Assembly: GCA_900544175.1 (NCBI GenBank) | Contig: UQUN01000008.1 | Coordinates: forward strand, 17,939-81,938 | Source of the DNA: an uncultured Alistipes sp. | GTDB taxonomy: Bacteria; Bacteroidota; Bacteroidia; Bacteroidales; UBA932 | Reading direction: 5' to 3' | DNA: 64,000 bases | Shown here: in pieces, positions 36,531 to 45,483 of the stretch | How positions within the stretch are numbered: position 1 is the first letter of the stretch | Layout: each line of letters starts with the position of its first letter | Program-made: the position numbers and the translations under genes | Notes under the pieces: generated by a model | The model's input: only the letters and a program-made list of their open reading frames with translations | What the model was told of the DNA's origin: nothing | Database searches by the model: none

Positions 36531-36562
36531 CAAATATAGGCAGAAGCCGAGAGCAGAGCAAA
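36531..36562 (-). promoter_or_regulatory. Promoter of the HMA-lipoprotein-DUF5723 operon
   Basis: On the minus strand TTTG (36559-36562), a 20-nt spacer and TATATTTG (36531-36538) form a consensus Bacteroidota promoter, 30 nt before the ATG at 36500. Confidence 0.7.
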
Positions 36563-36623
36563 TTTATTTGTTATGCCGAGGCGTGAACAGTATATGCGGC
36601 ACAGCCATTTATGTGAATCAGGC

Positions 36624-36660
36624 AAAAAAAGAAGGCGGCAGAACAAAATCCGCCGCCTTC
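36624..36660 (-). terminator. Rho-independent terminator of the M16 peptidase operon
   Basis: Perfect 9-bp arms GAAGGCGGC (36652-36660 and 36631-36639 on the minus strand) with a 12-nt loop are followed by a run of seven T. It ends transcription after the second M16 gene. Confidence 0.85.
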
Positions 36661-36683
36661 CCGTTTCTTGCATTGCTGCACCA

Positions 36684-38744
36684 CTACAGCTGGTCGGGAG
36701 TAAGGCCGGTATTGAACTCTACCTTTGTGACCTTTGCCTCGACCTCGCCTATCTGAGGCATGTTGACCTTCTGCACCATCGGATAGATGATGCCGTAGGG
36801 TGTCTTCTGGTAATCATCAAAAACCACTTCCTGAGTCTGTCCCTCTGAAGCGGCTACAGTCTTTACCTTAAGACCGGTAGCCACATCATAGTAGCTGTAG
36901 GATACGGCACCGCCCTTATCCTGCTTTACCTTGTAGGTATCACTGCCGTTCACATTCTCGATGCCCTCGAGCGTGAATACATATCCCTGTTCAGCTCCGA
37001 GAATCTCGGGGAAAGGATAGATGTCACTCATGGACTCTACCTGCTCCGGATCAGTGATTTCCTGCTCCATACCGCCACCCGAGATCTTGATCTTGCCGTC
37101 ACGCAGTACGATATGGGACATAAGGCTGCCGTTCATGGCCTGAGACATCGAGAAGCACTTCTGGTCAAGTATGCGTCTGGTAGAAGTGGTCACGCTCATA
37201 CCCATCAGACTCATCTCCACATCCTCTGACATGTCCTTGATACCCTCTACAAGAGCACGGCCTCCGACAGCATTGATATAGTCCTCGAGAACCGATTCAA
37301 CAGTGACATCTGCAGACACTTCCTTGCGCTCGATGGGATTGCCCTCGAAATCAAGTTCCACTACCACTCCGTCTGAGTCGTAGGCGGCCAGAGCGGGAAT
37401 TACGGAAGGATCACCTACACAGAACCAGTACATATTGTCCGGATCGAAATACTTGGCGACCACTGCACGTATGTCGTCGAGGGTAAGAGCATCCAGTCTC
37501 TGAAGATATGTGGCGTAATAATCCTCAGGCAGGTTGTAGCGCTCTATCATGTAAGCATAGTTGGCGATATTTCCGGATGACTCCAGGGAACGGGAGAAGC
37601 TGCCGGCATACATGGTCTTGAATTTCTCAAGGTCATCCTCGGTATAGTCTCCGTCCATCATGTTCTGAAGCTCATAACGCATCTGCACGAAAGAGCTGTC
37701 GGTAGCGTTGCCGTTGACATCACCGCCTGCATAGAACGAGCCGGATATCTCGTCATCATTGATATTGGAATAGACTCCGTATGTATAGCCATGAGTCTCA
37801 CGGAGATTGCGGAACAACTTGGCATCGAATCCGCCCCCGCCGTAAATGGCATTTGCGATGGAGAGAGCCATAAGATCTTCGGAGCCCGGAACAAGAGTGA
37901 TGGGGGCCATCATCTCAATGGTGGACTGTACGGCACCGTCCTTGGGCGAGAACACCACTTCTATACCTTCGGGACGGTTGACTGCAGGATCCTCGTGTGT
38001 AAGAATCTCACCTTTCTCCCACTTGCTCAGATACTTATTACAGATAGACCTGGCTTCCTTAATATTCATGTCACCGACGATAACAAGAATGGCGCTGTTG
38101 GGTATGATGTAGTTCTCATAATACTCCCTGCAGTCATCAGTGGTGATCGCATCCACCGTCGCCTCTGTCATGATATCGCTGTAGGCATGTCCGTCAGGAT
38201 ACACCGTAGCCGTGAGAATATTGTCGAGAATGGAACCGGGAGACGTACGGGACATCTTGAGTCCGCCAAGAGCCTGGTCCTTGATCTTGTCCAGTTCTTC
38301 CTCGGGAAATGTAGGGTTGTACAGCACATCGGACAGGATTTCCATCATCTTGTCAGTGTACTTGGTCAAAGTCATGAAACCGATGGAACGGGAACTGGTC
38401 CGGAATGTCGCTCCGAGAAAATCCACCTCCTTGTTGAGCTGCTCTGCGGTACGGTTGACAGTACCCCTGCCCCAGAGATCACCGAAGAAAGATGACTCAC
38501 CGGCTTTGTCTCCCTCTACAAAGGGATCAACTACGAACGTGATGTTGAAATTCACGACAGGACGGTCGTGGTCCTCTACAAGAATAACGCGAAGACCGTT
38601 ATCCATGGTGAATTTTTCAAAGTTCCCGAACTGCACTGTAGGTGCGGGACCGGGTTCCGGTGCCTTGCTTCTGTCTATCTGTGCGCTGAGCTGGAATATG
38701 GACAACAGGGCTGCCGTCAGTGTGAGTGTAAGTATCTTTTTCAT
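36684..38744 (-). CDS. M16-family peptidase-like protein without catalytic motif, with extra C-terminal domain
   Basis: A 686-residue exported protein (signal peptide MKKILTLTLTAALLSIFQLSA). The M16 fold is recognised from FTMDNGLRVILVEDHDRP and the second-lobe pattern VRYELQNMMDGDYTEDDLEKFK. Where an active M16 peptidase has HxxEH, the sequence reads GESSFFGDLWGRGT, so catalytic zinc ligands are missing. It should be the non-catalytic partner of the next gene, as in other two-subunit M16 enzymes. About residues 490-686 form an additional beta-rich domain with an unknown role. The ATG at 38744 is used; a longer in-frame start adds four residues. Confidence 0.85.
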   Translation of the reverse strand: MKKILTLTLTAALLSIFQLSAQIDRSKAPEPGPAPTVQFGNFEKFTMDNGLRVILVEDHDRPVVNFNITFVVDPFVEGDKAGESSFFGDLWGRGTVNRTAEQLNKEVDFLGATFRTSSRSIGFMTLTKYTDKMMEILSDVLYNPTFPEEELDKIKDQALGGLKMSRTSPGSILDNILTATVYPDGHAYSDIMTEATVDAITTDDCREYYENYIIPNSAILVIVGDMNIKEARSICNKYLSKWEKGEILTHEDPAVNRPEGIEVVFSPKDGAVQSTIEMMAPITLVPGSEDLMALSIANAIYGGGGFDAKLFRNLRETHGYTYGVYSNINDDEISGSFYAGGDVNGNATDSSFVQMRYELQNMMDGDYTEDDLEKFKTMYAGSFSRSLESSGNIANYAYMIERYNLPEDYYATYLQRLDALTLDDIRAVVAKYFDPDNMYWFCVGDPSVIPALAAYDSDGVVVELDFEGNPIERKEVSADVTVESVLEDYINAVGGRALVEGIKDMSEDVEMSLMGMSVTTSTRRILDQKCFSMSQAMNGSLMSHIVLRDGKIKISGGGMEQEITDPEQVESMSDIYPFPEILGAEQGYVFTLEGIENVNGSDTYKVKQDKGGAVSYSYYDVATGLKVKTVAASEGQTQEVVFDDYQKTPYGIIYPMVQKVNMPQIGEVEAKVTKVEFNTGLTPDQL

Positions 38745-38765
38745 ATTGTTGCACATGTCTTAAAG

Positions 38766-40082
38766 TTAGTTCTGTTTGGGAAGATAGTAAATGGATATCT
38801 TCTGATTGGGGTCAATGTATTTTCTGGCGACATCAAGCACTTTCTCTTTGGTCAGACTGGAATAGTGCTCCATGCCCTCGTTGACGAAATTGGTATTCTT
38901 CAAATAGGTATAAGCCGTTGCCATGCTCTCGGCAATGCTCTCAATGGTGTTGTTGCTTAATGCTTCGCCCATCTCCACCATATTCATAACCTTCTGGAAC
39001 TCCTCATCGGTCATGCCGTTCTCAAGCAGGCCGTAAACCTCAGCGTCTATATCAGCCTCCAGGACAGAAAGGTCCACACCGTTAGGGATACCCTGAATCA
39101 TGAACACACCCGGATGCTCGAAAGGCATCACGCCACCGGCAGCCATCAGACCTGTCTTCTTGGTGTCCACAATCTGCTTCTGCAGACGTGCCGAATTGCC
39201 GGAAGACAGAATGGCATTGAACACTGTCATGGCAAAATAGTCCTCGGTCCCGAATGCGGGAGCAGGATAAACCTCGATCAGCATAGGCATCTGGATGTTG
39301 TCATATACAGTATCCTTGACGGGAGCAGTGCGCTTGGGCTCCATGTTGGGATCCGGACGGCGGGGCTCCACTGTACCGGCAGGAATATCTCCGAAGTACT
39401 CCTCGATCCACTCCTTGGTCTGCTTGGTATCGAAGTCTCCGCATACTACCAGCACCGCATTGTTCGGTTTGTAGAACATGTCATGGAAATCCTGGAAATC
39501 CTGGATAGACGCATTGCGGATATGTTCCTCCGAGCCGAGTACGTCATGATTGTAGGGATGCACCTTGAACGAATTGGTAAGGATCTTGGTGAAAGCCGTA
39601 CCATAAGGCTGGTTGTCGCGTGTCTGGCCCATCTCCTGGCATACCACGTCCTTCTGGGTATTCACTCCGATCTCCTCGATCTTGGGATGCAGCATCCTCT
39701 CGGACTCGAGCCACATTCCGAGCTCAAGCTGGTTGGACGGCAGCAGCTCGAAATAATAGGTACGGTCATTGGATGTGTTGGCGTTCAGAGAACCGCCGGC
39801 TTCCGAGACGTATGTGGCATACTCGCCGCGTCCTATATTCTCGGTCCCCTCGAACATCAGATGCTCGAAGAAATGGGCGAAACCGGTCAGATGAGGCTCC
39901 TCGTTCTTTGAGCCGACATGATACATTACGGAAATCACGACATTGGGGGTCTTGTGGTTCTGCGAGAGAATCACATGCAGACCGTTGTCAAGGTCGTACT
40001 CCTCGAACTTGATATTCTGCGCCGAAGCGGCAAAGGGCAGCAGGGCTGCCGACAGAATAAGGGTTAAAATGCTTTTCTTCAT
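38766..40082 (-). CDS. M16-family zinc peptidase, catalytic subunit
   Basis: A 438-residue exported insulinase-type peptidase with signal peptide ending at AASA. The zinc motif HFFEH (His70, Glu73, His74) is intact, with the third ligand Glu in the WLESERM segment some 75 residues on. Its R/Y-containing second lobe is also seen (late YTYLKNTNF). It precedes the non-catalytic homologue by 21 nt, so the pair probably forms a periplasmic heterodimer digesting peptides. It follows the WbpD-like gene by 53 nt with no clear promoter between. Confidence 0.92.
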   Translation of the reverse strand: MKKSILTLILSAALLPFAASAQNIKFEEYDLDNGLHVILSQNHKTPNVVISVMYHVGSKNEEPHLTGFAHFFEHLMFEGTENIGRGEYATYVSEAGGSLNANTSNDRTYYFELLPSNQLELGMWLESERMLHPKIEEIGVNTQKDVVCQEMGQTRDNQPYGTAFTKILTNSFKVHPYNHDVLGSEEHIRNASIQDFQDFHDMFYKPNNAVLVVCGDFDTKQTKEWIEEYFGDIPAGTVEPRRPDPNMEPKRTAPVKDTVYDNIQMPMLIEVYPAPAFGTEDYFAMTVFNAILSSGNSARLQKQIVDTKKTGLMAAGGVMPFEHPGVFMIQGIPNGVDLSVLEADIDAEVYGLLENGMTDEEFQKVMNMVEMGEALSNNTIESIAESMATAYTYLKNTNFVNEGMEHYSSLTKEKVLDVARKYIDPNQKISIYYLPKQN

Positions 40083-40135
40083 ACTTTTTTATTGGTTTAT
40101 TGATTCATTTTTGATATTGATCCTTTGTTCAATTT

Positions 40136-40717
40136 TCATTCCACAATACTCACCTTGCCGTCCTCAAGCCTGTATTTCTCACCAGTCTCAGGACAGACTG
40201 CCATACCGTCAGGTCCGAAATCCAGCCTGTAGCCGGCCCTGCTCATCCAGCCTGTCTGACGCGAGGGATTGCCCACCACCAGCGCAAACGGAGGAACATC
40301 CTTGGTAACCACCGCCCCTGCCCCGATGAAGGCCCATTCGCCGATATCATGACCGCAGACCACCGTAGCATTGGCCCCTATCGTCGCCCCCCGTCCCACA
40401 TGAGTGCGGAGGTACTTTCCCCGGCGGTTGACCGCACTGCGGGGATTGACTACATTGGTGAAGACACAGGAAGGCCCGAGAAACACATCGTCCCCGCAGG
40501 TGACTCCGGTGTATACAGATACATTGTTCTGCACCTTGACATTGCGGCCGAGGACAACATCCGGGGATATGACCACATTCTGTCCTATATTGCAGCCCGG
40601 ACCGAGCACCGCTCCCGTCATGATATGGGAGAAATGCCATATCCGGCACCCATCTCCTATCGTGCATCCGGGGTCAATGACCGCAGTCTCATGTGCGAAA
40701 TATCTATGCTCCTCCAT
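40136..40717 (-). CDS. WbpD-like sugar N-acetyltransferase
   Basis: A 193-residue left-handed beta-helix acetyltransferase with repeated hexapeptides (GDGCRIWHFSHIM, GPGCNIGQNVVISPDVV, GRGATIGANATVVCG) and the NVVNPRSAVNRRG active-site loop typical of WbpD/WlbB. The family acetylates the 3-amino group of UDP-2-acetamido-3-amino-uronic acid. It overlaps the DegT-type aminotransferase gene by 14 nt and is the last of the wbpB/E/D-like trio, so the same pathway is inferred here. Confidence 0.87.
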   Translation of the reverse strand: MEEHRYFAHETAVIDPGCTIGDGCRIWHFSHIMTGAVLGPGCNIGQNVVISPDVVLGRNVKVQNNVSVYTGVTCGDDVFLGPSCVFTNVVNPRSAVNRRGKYLRTHVGRGATIGANATVVCGHDIGEWAFIGAGAVVTKDVPPFALVVGNPSRQTGWMSRAGYRLDFGPDGMAVCPETGEKYRLEDGKVSIVE

Positions 40718-41858
40718 GTTCCTGTGTTATGAAAAATTCATTTACGGCTTCCGCAATCCGCTCCTGCTCCCACCTGGTCAGCTCAGTGTGCATCGGCAGG
40801 GACAATACGCTCCCGGCCAGAGCCTCCGCGACGGGAAGGGACAGCCCATCCTGACGGTAGGCCTGCTGATGATGCAGCGGCAGAGGATAATATATCATCG
40901 ATGGGATTCCCCGTGAAGCCAGATGCTCCTTCAGTCCATCCCTGCGTCCGTCGGCCACCTTCAGAGTAAACTGGTGATACACATGGGTGCTGAAATGCGA
41001 CTCGACCGGCAGTTCGACACCCTTAGTATCCGAGAGCAATGCCCGATAGCGGGCAGCTGCCTCCTGACGCGCGGCACAGTACTCGCCGAGATGCCGCAGC
41101 TTAACTTCCAGAACAGCGGCCTGGAGGGTATCCAGACGGGAGTTGCAGCCTATCAGGTCATGATGGTACTTCACCTTCTGACCGTGATTGGCAATCATTC
41201 GGATGCGCTCTGCAAGTTCCTGGTCATCGGTAAAAACAGCACCTCCGTCACCGTAGCAGCCGAGGTTCTTCGATGGGAAGAACGAGGTACAGCCGACGTG
41301 GCCGATGGTACCGGTATGCCTGCGGCGGCCGTCCGGGAATGTGTAGACGGCTCCGAGGGACTGGGCATTGTCCTCCACCACATAAAGACCATGCGAGGAT
41401 GCGAAATCCATAATCGGAGCCATGTCGCAACTCTGTCCGAAGAGGTGGACTGGAATGACGGCCCGCGTCCGGGGTGTAAGGGCCCGCTCCATGCAACGGA
41501 TATCCATATTAAAGGTATCGCGGTACACATCCGTCAGGACAGGTCGGAGTCCCAACAGGGCTATTACCTCGGCCGAGGCCACGTAGGTGAACGCCGGGAC
41601 GATGACCTCGTCGCCGGGCTTCAGGCCGAGGGCCATAAGAGCTATCTGGAGGGCATCGGTACCGTTGCCGCATGGAATTACATGGGCGGCTCCAGTATAT
41701 TGTGCAAGAGCCGAGACAAAACGTCCGACAGCAGGACCGTTGACGAATGCCGAACTGTCGATGACCTCCGTCATGGCTGCATCCACCTCTGCCTTGATTT
41801 TCAGGTACTGACCGTGAAGGTCCACCATCTGTATCCTATGCTGCATTGTCCCGTCCAT
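40704..41858 (-). CDS. DegT/DnrJ/EryC1 sugar aminotransferase (WbpE-like)
   Basis: PLP-dependent aminotransferase of 384 residues. The Schiff-base Lys lies in TSFFPSKNLGCYGDGGAVF (near residue 195), preceded by EDNAQSLGA with the PLP-binding Asp, and the N-terminal VDLHGQYLKIKAEVDAAM is typical. In the WbpE subgroup it puts the amino group at C3 of a UDP-2-acetamido-3-keto-uronic acid. It lies between the Gfo/Idh/MocA dehydrogenase (4 nt away) and the WbpD-like acetyltransferase (overlap). Confidence 0.9.
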   Translation of the reverse strand: MDGTMQHRIQMVDLHGQYLKIKAEVDAAMTEVIDSSAFVNGPAVGRFVSALAQYTGAAHVIPCGNGTDALQIALMALGLKPGDEVIVPAFTYVASAEVIALLGLRPVLTDVYRDTFNMDIRCMERALTPRTRAVIPVHLFGQSCDMAPIMDFASSHGLYVVEDNAQSLGAVYTFPDGRRRHTGTIGHVGCTSFFPSKNLGCYGDGGAVFTDDQELAERIRMIANHGQKVKYHHDLIGCNSRLDTLQAAVLEVKLRHLGEYCAARQEAAARYRALLSDTKGVELPVESHFSTHVYHQFTLKVADGRRDGLKEHLASRGIPSMIYYPLPLHHQQAYRQDGLSLPVAEALAGSVLSLPMHTELTRWEQERIAEAVNEFFITQEHGGA

Positions 41859-41862
41859 AATT

Positions 41863-42834
41863 TTACCAGCCGAAAGGATGAGGTGCCAGAGGCAGTCTGG
41901 CCAGAGGATGATAGTCCCCTTTGAGCCCTACGGGCACGGCAGTACGTATCTGGCTTACTGTCTCGATGCAGGGTCTGGCCTCGCTGATACGGAACCCCTC
42001 CCCTGCCAGTATTTTCTCATAACTGCGGGTATGCAGCTCGGTAAAGCCTGCGCTGAACTCGAACTCCTCCCCGTCAATCATAATCGTGCGGTAAGTCCTC
42101 TTCTCGCCCTGAACGGCATTCTCCGGAAGATTGTCAGCGTTGATACTCAGGAAGTAGCGCACGCGGGCCTTCTTCAGGCCCAGATAGCCGGCCACACGAT
42201 CGTGGCTCTTGACATGCACGATATTCTCGCTCACCGGTCCGAATATCCACTGCAGCATGTCGTAAAAATGCACGCCGATGTTGGTGGCCACTCCCCCGCT
42301 CTTGTGCTCGTCGCCCTTCCATGAGGCATAATACCAGTTCCCACGGGAAGTGATGTAGGTCAGGTCCACATCGTAGACCTTGTCTGCAGGCCCTGCATCT
42401 ATCTTCTTCTTCAGCGCAACTATGGAGTCGTGAAGACGGAGCTGGAGAATATTGTAGGCCTTGTGGCCGGTCTCCTCCTCTATCTTCATGATAGCGTCTA
42501 TGTTATGGGGATTGAGCACAGCCGGTTTCTCACAGATGACATCGGCCCCCAGCCGCAGACCGTAGCGCATATGGGCGTCATGCAGGTAATTTGGTGTACA
42601 GACCGACAGCATCTCTATCTGACGGTCTGTCCCCTTAAGTTTGGAGCAATGGCGGTCGAACAGCTCCTGCTCAGTAAAAAAAGCAGCATCGGGGAAGTAA
42701 CTGTCCATGATCCCGACACTGTCGAAACGGTCGTAAGCCGCCTGTAGAATATTTCCTGTATCTTTTATTGCCTTAAGATGACGTGGAGCGATGTACCCCC
42801 CCACGCCTATAAGGGCAAAATTCTTTTTTGGCAT
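41863..42834 (-). CDS. Gfo/Idh/MocA oxidoreductase (WbpB-like)
   Basis: NAD(P)-dependent sugar dehydrogenase of 323 residues. The Rossmann start KNFALIGVGGYIAPRHLKAI and the EKPAVLNPHN motif with its catalytic Lys are clear; the C-terminal half contains the family TSRGNWYYASWKGDEHKSGG and GVHFYDMLQWIFG. WbpB/WlbA enzymes oxidise C3 of UDP-GlcNAc-uronate. It is first in the wbpB/E/D-like operon, with a promoter overlapping the start of the divergent recombinase gene. The UDP-GlcNAc dehydrogenase (WbpA) that would make the uronate is not in the window. Confidence 0.9.
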   Translation of the reverse strand: MPKKNFALIGVGGYIAPRHLKAIKDTGNILQAAYDRFDSVGIMDSYFPDAAFFTEQELFDRHCSKLKGTDRQIEMLSVCTPNYLHDAHMRYGLRLGADVICEKPAVLNPHNIDAIMKIEEETGHKAYNILQLRLHDSIVALKKKIDAGPADKVYDVDLTYITSRGNWYYASWKGDEHKSGGVATNIGVHFYDMLQWIFGPVSENIVHVKSHDRVAGYLGLKKARVRYFLSINADNLPENAVQGEKRTYRTIMIDGEEFEFSAGFTELHTRSYEKILAGEGFRISEARPCIETVSQIRTAVPVGLKGDYHPLARLPLAPHPFGW

Positions 42835-42858
42835 GTCATTTTTGTTTTAAACAACATA

Positions 42859-42888
42859 CAAAGATAATAAAATAAAACACCATGACAA
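42859..42888 (-). promoter_or_regulatory. Promoter of the wbpB/E/D-like operon
   Basis: Minus-strand TTG at 42886-42888, a 19-nt spacer and TATCTTTG at 42859-42866. The -33 box lies inside the first codons of the divergent recombinase gene, so recombinase expression and this operon share the 47-bp region. Confidence 0.6.
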
Positions 42889-44108
42889 CAATTAAATTAA
42901 AATTCCGAAGATCCACTGTCCCAGGCAAACCTGGCACGCTTTACTATCAGATCTGCCGCAGGCAGTCCTACAAAAGAATAAACACCCGGATGCACATCTA
43001 CTCCACCCAGTGGGATCCGTCATCATGCAGCCTCCTGCATGACAAGGACAATCTGGGGATACTCGCAGAATATCAAAAAAATATCGACAAAGACCTGCTT
43101 GTGCTTAAAAACATTGTAGACAAGATGAACGCATCCGGCAGGGACTACACGCTTGATGACGTCATCAAGCGATTTACGGACAAAGAGCAGGAACTGTCAA
43201 CCGTATTTTTCATGAAACACGAGATTCAGTCCCTGACCTGCGCCAAAAAACTCGGGTCTGCCCGCAACATCAGGAAGACCCTCAACAGTTTCTCCGCATT
43301 CCTCCAGAACCACGACATATCCCTTTCTGACTGGGACTGGAAACTGATCTCCGAATACGAATTCTGGCTATACCGCCGGAACGTGGCCAGAAACACCGTA
43401 TCGTTCTACATGCGCATACTGCGCTCAGTATACAACAAAGCCGTCAAGTCCGGGCTAATTGTCCAGAAGAATCCGTTCAGGGACGCATACACAGGTATAG
43501 AGCACACAAGAAAAAGAGCTGTGGACGAGAACGTGATGCTCAGGCTCATCACTATGGATCTTGGATTCTCCGAAGCACTGACTCTGACCCGCGACATGTT
43601 CGTGTTCAGCTACTGTGCAAGAGGAATGGCATTTGTAGACATGGCATTCCTGCGCAAGAGCGACATCTCATGCGACAATCTCAGATACGTCAGAAAAAAA
43701 ACCGGGCAACAGATGTGCATCAGGATAGAACCCTGCCTGCGCCGTATTATTGACAGATACTCTGCCATCACAAAAGGATCTCCGTACGTCTTCCCCGTCA
43801 TCAAGTCCACAGACATAGCCGAAGCCTACCGCCAGTATCAGACCGCACTGGGATACTACAACCGTAAACTAAAGAGACTCAGCCGACTGCTCGAACTCGA
43901 CACTCCGCTGTCCTCCTATGTGAGCAGACACACATGGGCAACCACGGCACGTAATCACAACACTCCGCTGTCTGTAATCAGTTCCGGCATGGGGCATACG
44001 TCCGAGCAGACCACAAGGATCTACCTGGCAGCCATCAACGACTCGGTTATCGACCAGTTCAACCACAATATACTTGACCCGCTCAACAAGGCTGTCGAAG
44101 ACATATAA
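42882..44108 (+). CDS. Tyrosine recombinase/integrase (Bacteroidales type)
   Basis: A 408-residue site-specific recombinase with an N-terminal arm-binding domain (KLKFRRSTVPGKPGTLYYQIC), a SAM-like core-binding domain (about residues 105-210) and the C-terminal catalytic domain. Catalytic residues seen are Arg in SYCARGMAFVDMAFL, a Lys in VRKKTGQQ, the RHTWAT box, and His and Tyr in MGHTSEQTTRIYL. Such enzymes mobilise conjugative elements or flip promoters of surface-polysaccharide loci. No relaxase, no attachment-site repeat and no inverted repeats flanking a promoter were found here, so its target is unknown. Confidence 0.9.
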   Translation: MTTIKLKFRRSTVPGKPGTLYYQICRRQSYKRINTRMHIYSTQWDPSSCSLLHDKDNLGILAEYQKNIDKDLLVLKNIVDKMNASGRDYTLDDVIKRFTDKEQELSTVFFMKHEIQSLTCAKKLGSARNIRKTLNSFSAFLQNHDISLSDWDWKLISEYEFWLYRRNVARNTVSFYMRILRSVYNKAVKSGLIVQKNPFRDAYTGIEHTRKRAVDENVMLRLITMDLGFSEALTLTRDMFVFSYCARGMAFVDMAFLRKSDISCDNLRYVRKKTGQQMCIRIEPCLRRIIDRYSAITKGSPYVFPVIKSTDIAEAYRQYQTALGYYNRKLKRLSRLLELDTPLSSYVSRHTWATTARNHNTPLSVISSGMGHTSEQTTRIYLAAINDSVIDQFNHNILDPLNKAVEDI

Positions 44109-44129
44109 GTCCTGGATGACGGAAAATAA

Positions 44130-44162
44130 AAAGGCCGGCTGGAACTGATCCGGCCGGCCTTT
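44130..44162. terminator. Bidirectional terminator between recombinase and ompA-like genes
   Basis: Perfect 10-bp arms AAAGGCCGGC (44130-44139) and GCCGGCCTTT (44153-44162) with a 13-nt loop, A-rich on the left and T-rich on the right, between two convergent genes. Confidence 0.85.
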
Positions 44163-44206
44163 CCTTGAAGGGAAACAATCTCAAAATATCTATTTAGGGC
44201 ATCCGT

Positions 44207-45457
44207 CTATTCAATGGTTACTGACTGGTTGCCGCGGCCTGTGAACGGCTGGGCGTCAGGACCTGCTCCCTTGTATGTGAGCTGTCCGGCGGGCACACCG
44301 AGGCTTACGAGATAGTCATATACGGACTTTGCGCGTTTCTGTGCAATAGAGATGTTGTTAGAGCGGGCACCCGTGCTGAAGTCAGCATAGCCGGTGATGG
44401 TGTAGACATAGTCCTTGGGACCGGCGAGCATCTTCCCGGCCAGTTCTTTCAGTGCAGTCATGTCCACAGCATCGAGTCCCCATACCTCATATCCGAAGAA
44501 TATGGTCTCCTCCGGAGTGGCGGCATCGAGGGCCTGCTGCTTCTTGAGGGCTTCCAGCTCGGCCTGTGCGTCAGCAAGCTGCTTCTCTGCCTGTGCCGCA
44601 CGCTGCTGTGCTGCAGCCGCCTCCTTCTGTGCCTGGGCCAGATCGTCGCTCAGATCCTCCTTTGCTTCCTTCTCGGCTTTCACCTGAGCCGCTACCATTT
44701 CGGCCTCAGCCTTCAGGGCATCCACATCCTCCTTTGTGTAACCGGCTGCACCGCGCTCGAAGTCACGCTGACTGAAGCGGTAGGTAACACCTACAGAGGC
44801 ATCCAGACCGTTGAAATATGTACCTCGGCCTGCATTGATCGTCGGATTGACGGCCGCCATACTTACAATACCCTTGAGATTGAGGTTTATGTCAACACTG
44901 TTGGACACACGGAACTTGTTCATCAGACCGTATGAGACCGCGAAGTTACCCATTGTGACAGGAATACCGTTGATGGACTTGGTGCCGTCGGTAAAGTTGG
45001 ATGCAAGGTATCCCATACCTACATAAGGGATGGCATAATAGACACGGCGCTCCTTGTAGCCTCCTATCCAGTTGGACAGGTTGAGCATCAGGTCTGCATG
45101 CAGGAATGCGTAGGGCCAGGTCATGCGGGTGAGGTCATCGGTGAAGTTGTTGTAGGTACCCATCTGCAGTTCACCTCTAAATCCTACCACAGGATGAAGC
45201 CATTTTCCTACGGATATCTCGCCAAAGCCTCCGATTCTCTGGTTCGAAGGGCCTGGATTACTGCCTCCGTTCAAGGCTGTTCCGACACCGCCGCCGATGG
45301 ATATCTCCCAATTGTCCCAGAACCGGTTAGAGACAAATCCCTTGAAACTCGGCTTGGGATCGACAGCAGAAGTGCTGTCTTTCACAGAATCCTGCGCCAT
45401 CAGCGCCGATGACGACAGGAATGCAACTGCAAGAGCTGCAAGATAAATTTTTTTCAT
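44207..45457 (-). CDS. OmpA-family outer membrane protein
   Basis: A 416-residue protein with signal peptide ending at SALMA. About residues 25-235 form an N-terminal beta-barrel, about 240-320 an Ala/Glu/Lys-rich coiled coil (LAQAQKEAAAAQQRAAQAEK), and about 325-416 the OmpA peptidoglycan-binding domain with YTITGYADFSTG, NISIAQKRAKSVYDYLVSLGVP and a final GRGNQSVTIE. It should tie the outer membrane to peptidoglycan. It follows the permease gene by 26 nt on the same strand and is probably driven by its own promoter, which I could not pinpoint. Confidence 0.9.
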   Translation of the reverse strand: MKKIYLAALAVAFLSSSALMAQDSVKDSTSAVDPKPSFKGFVSNRFWDNWEISIGGGVGTALNGGSNPGPSNQRIGGFGEISVGKWLHPVVGFRGELQMGTYNNFTDDLTRMTWPYAFLHADLMLNLSNWIGGYKERRVYYAIPYVGMGYLASNFTDGTKSINGIPVTMGNFAVSYGLMNKFRVSNSVDINLNLKGIVSMAAVNPTINAGRGTYFNGLDASVGVTYRFSQRDFERGAAGYTKEDVDALKAEAEMVAAQVKAEKEAKEDLSDDLAQAQKEAAAAQQRAAQAEKQLADAQAELEALKKQQALDAATPEETIFFGYEVWGLDAVDMTALKELAGKMLAGPKDYVYTITGYADFSTGARSNNISIAQKRAKSVYDYLVSLGVPAGQLTYKGAGPDAQPFTGRGNQSVTIE

Positions 45458-45483
45458 TGCAAAGAAAATTTAAAAAGTTGATA

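Noticed and set aside
41863..42834. A catabolic inositol or glucose-fructose oxidoreductase role for the Gfo/Idh/MocA protein
   Set aside because: The adjacent DegT-type aminotransferase and WbpD-like acetyltransferase point to nucleotide-sugar synthesis instead.
42835..42881. An invertible promoter between the recombinase and the wbp-like genes
   Set aside because: The gap is only 47 bp and I found no inverted repeats longer than a 5-bp arm (TGTTT/AAACA), too short for recombinase arms.
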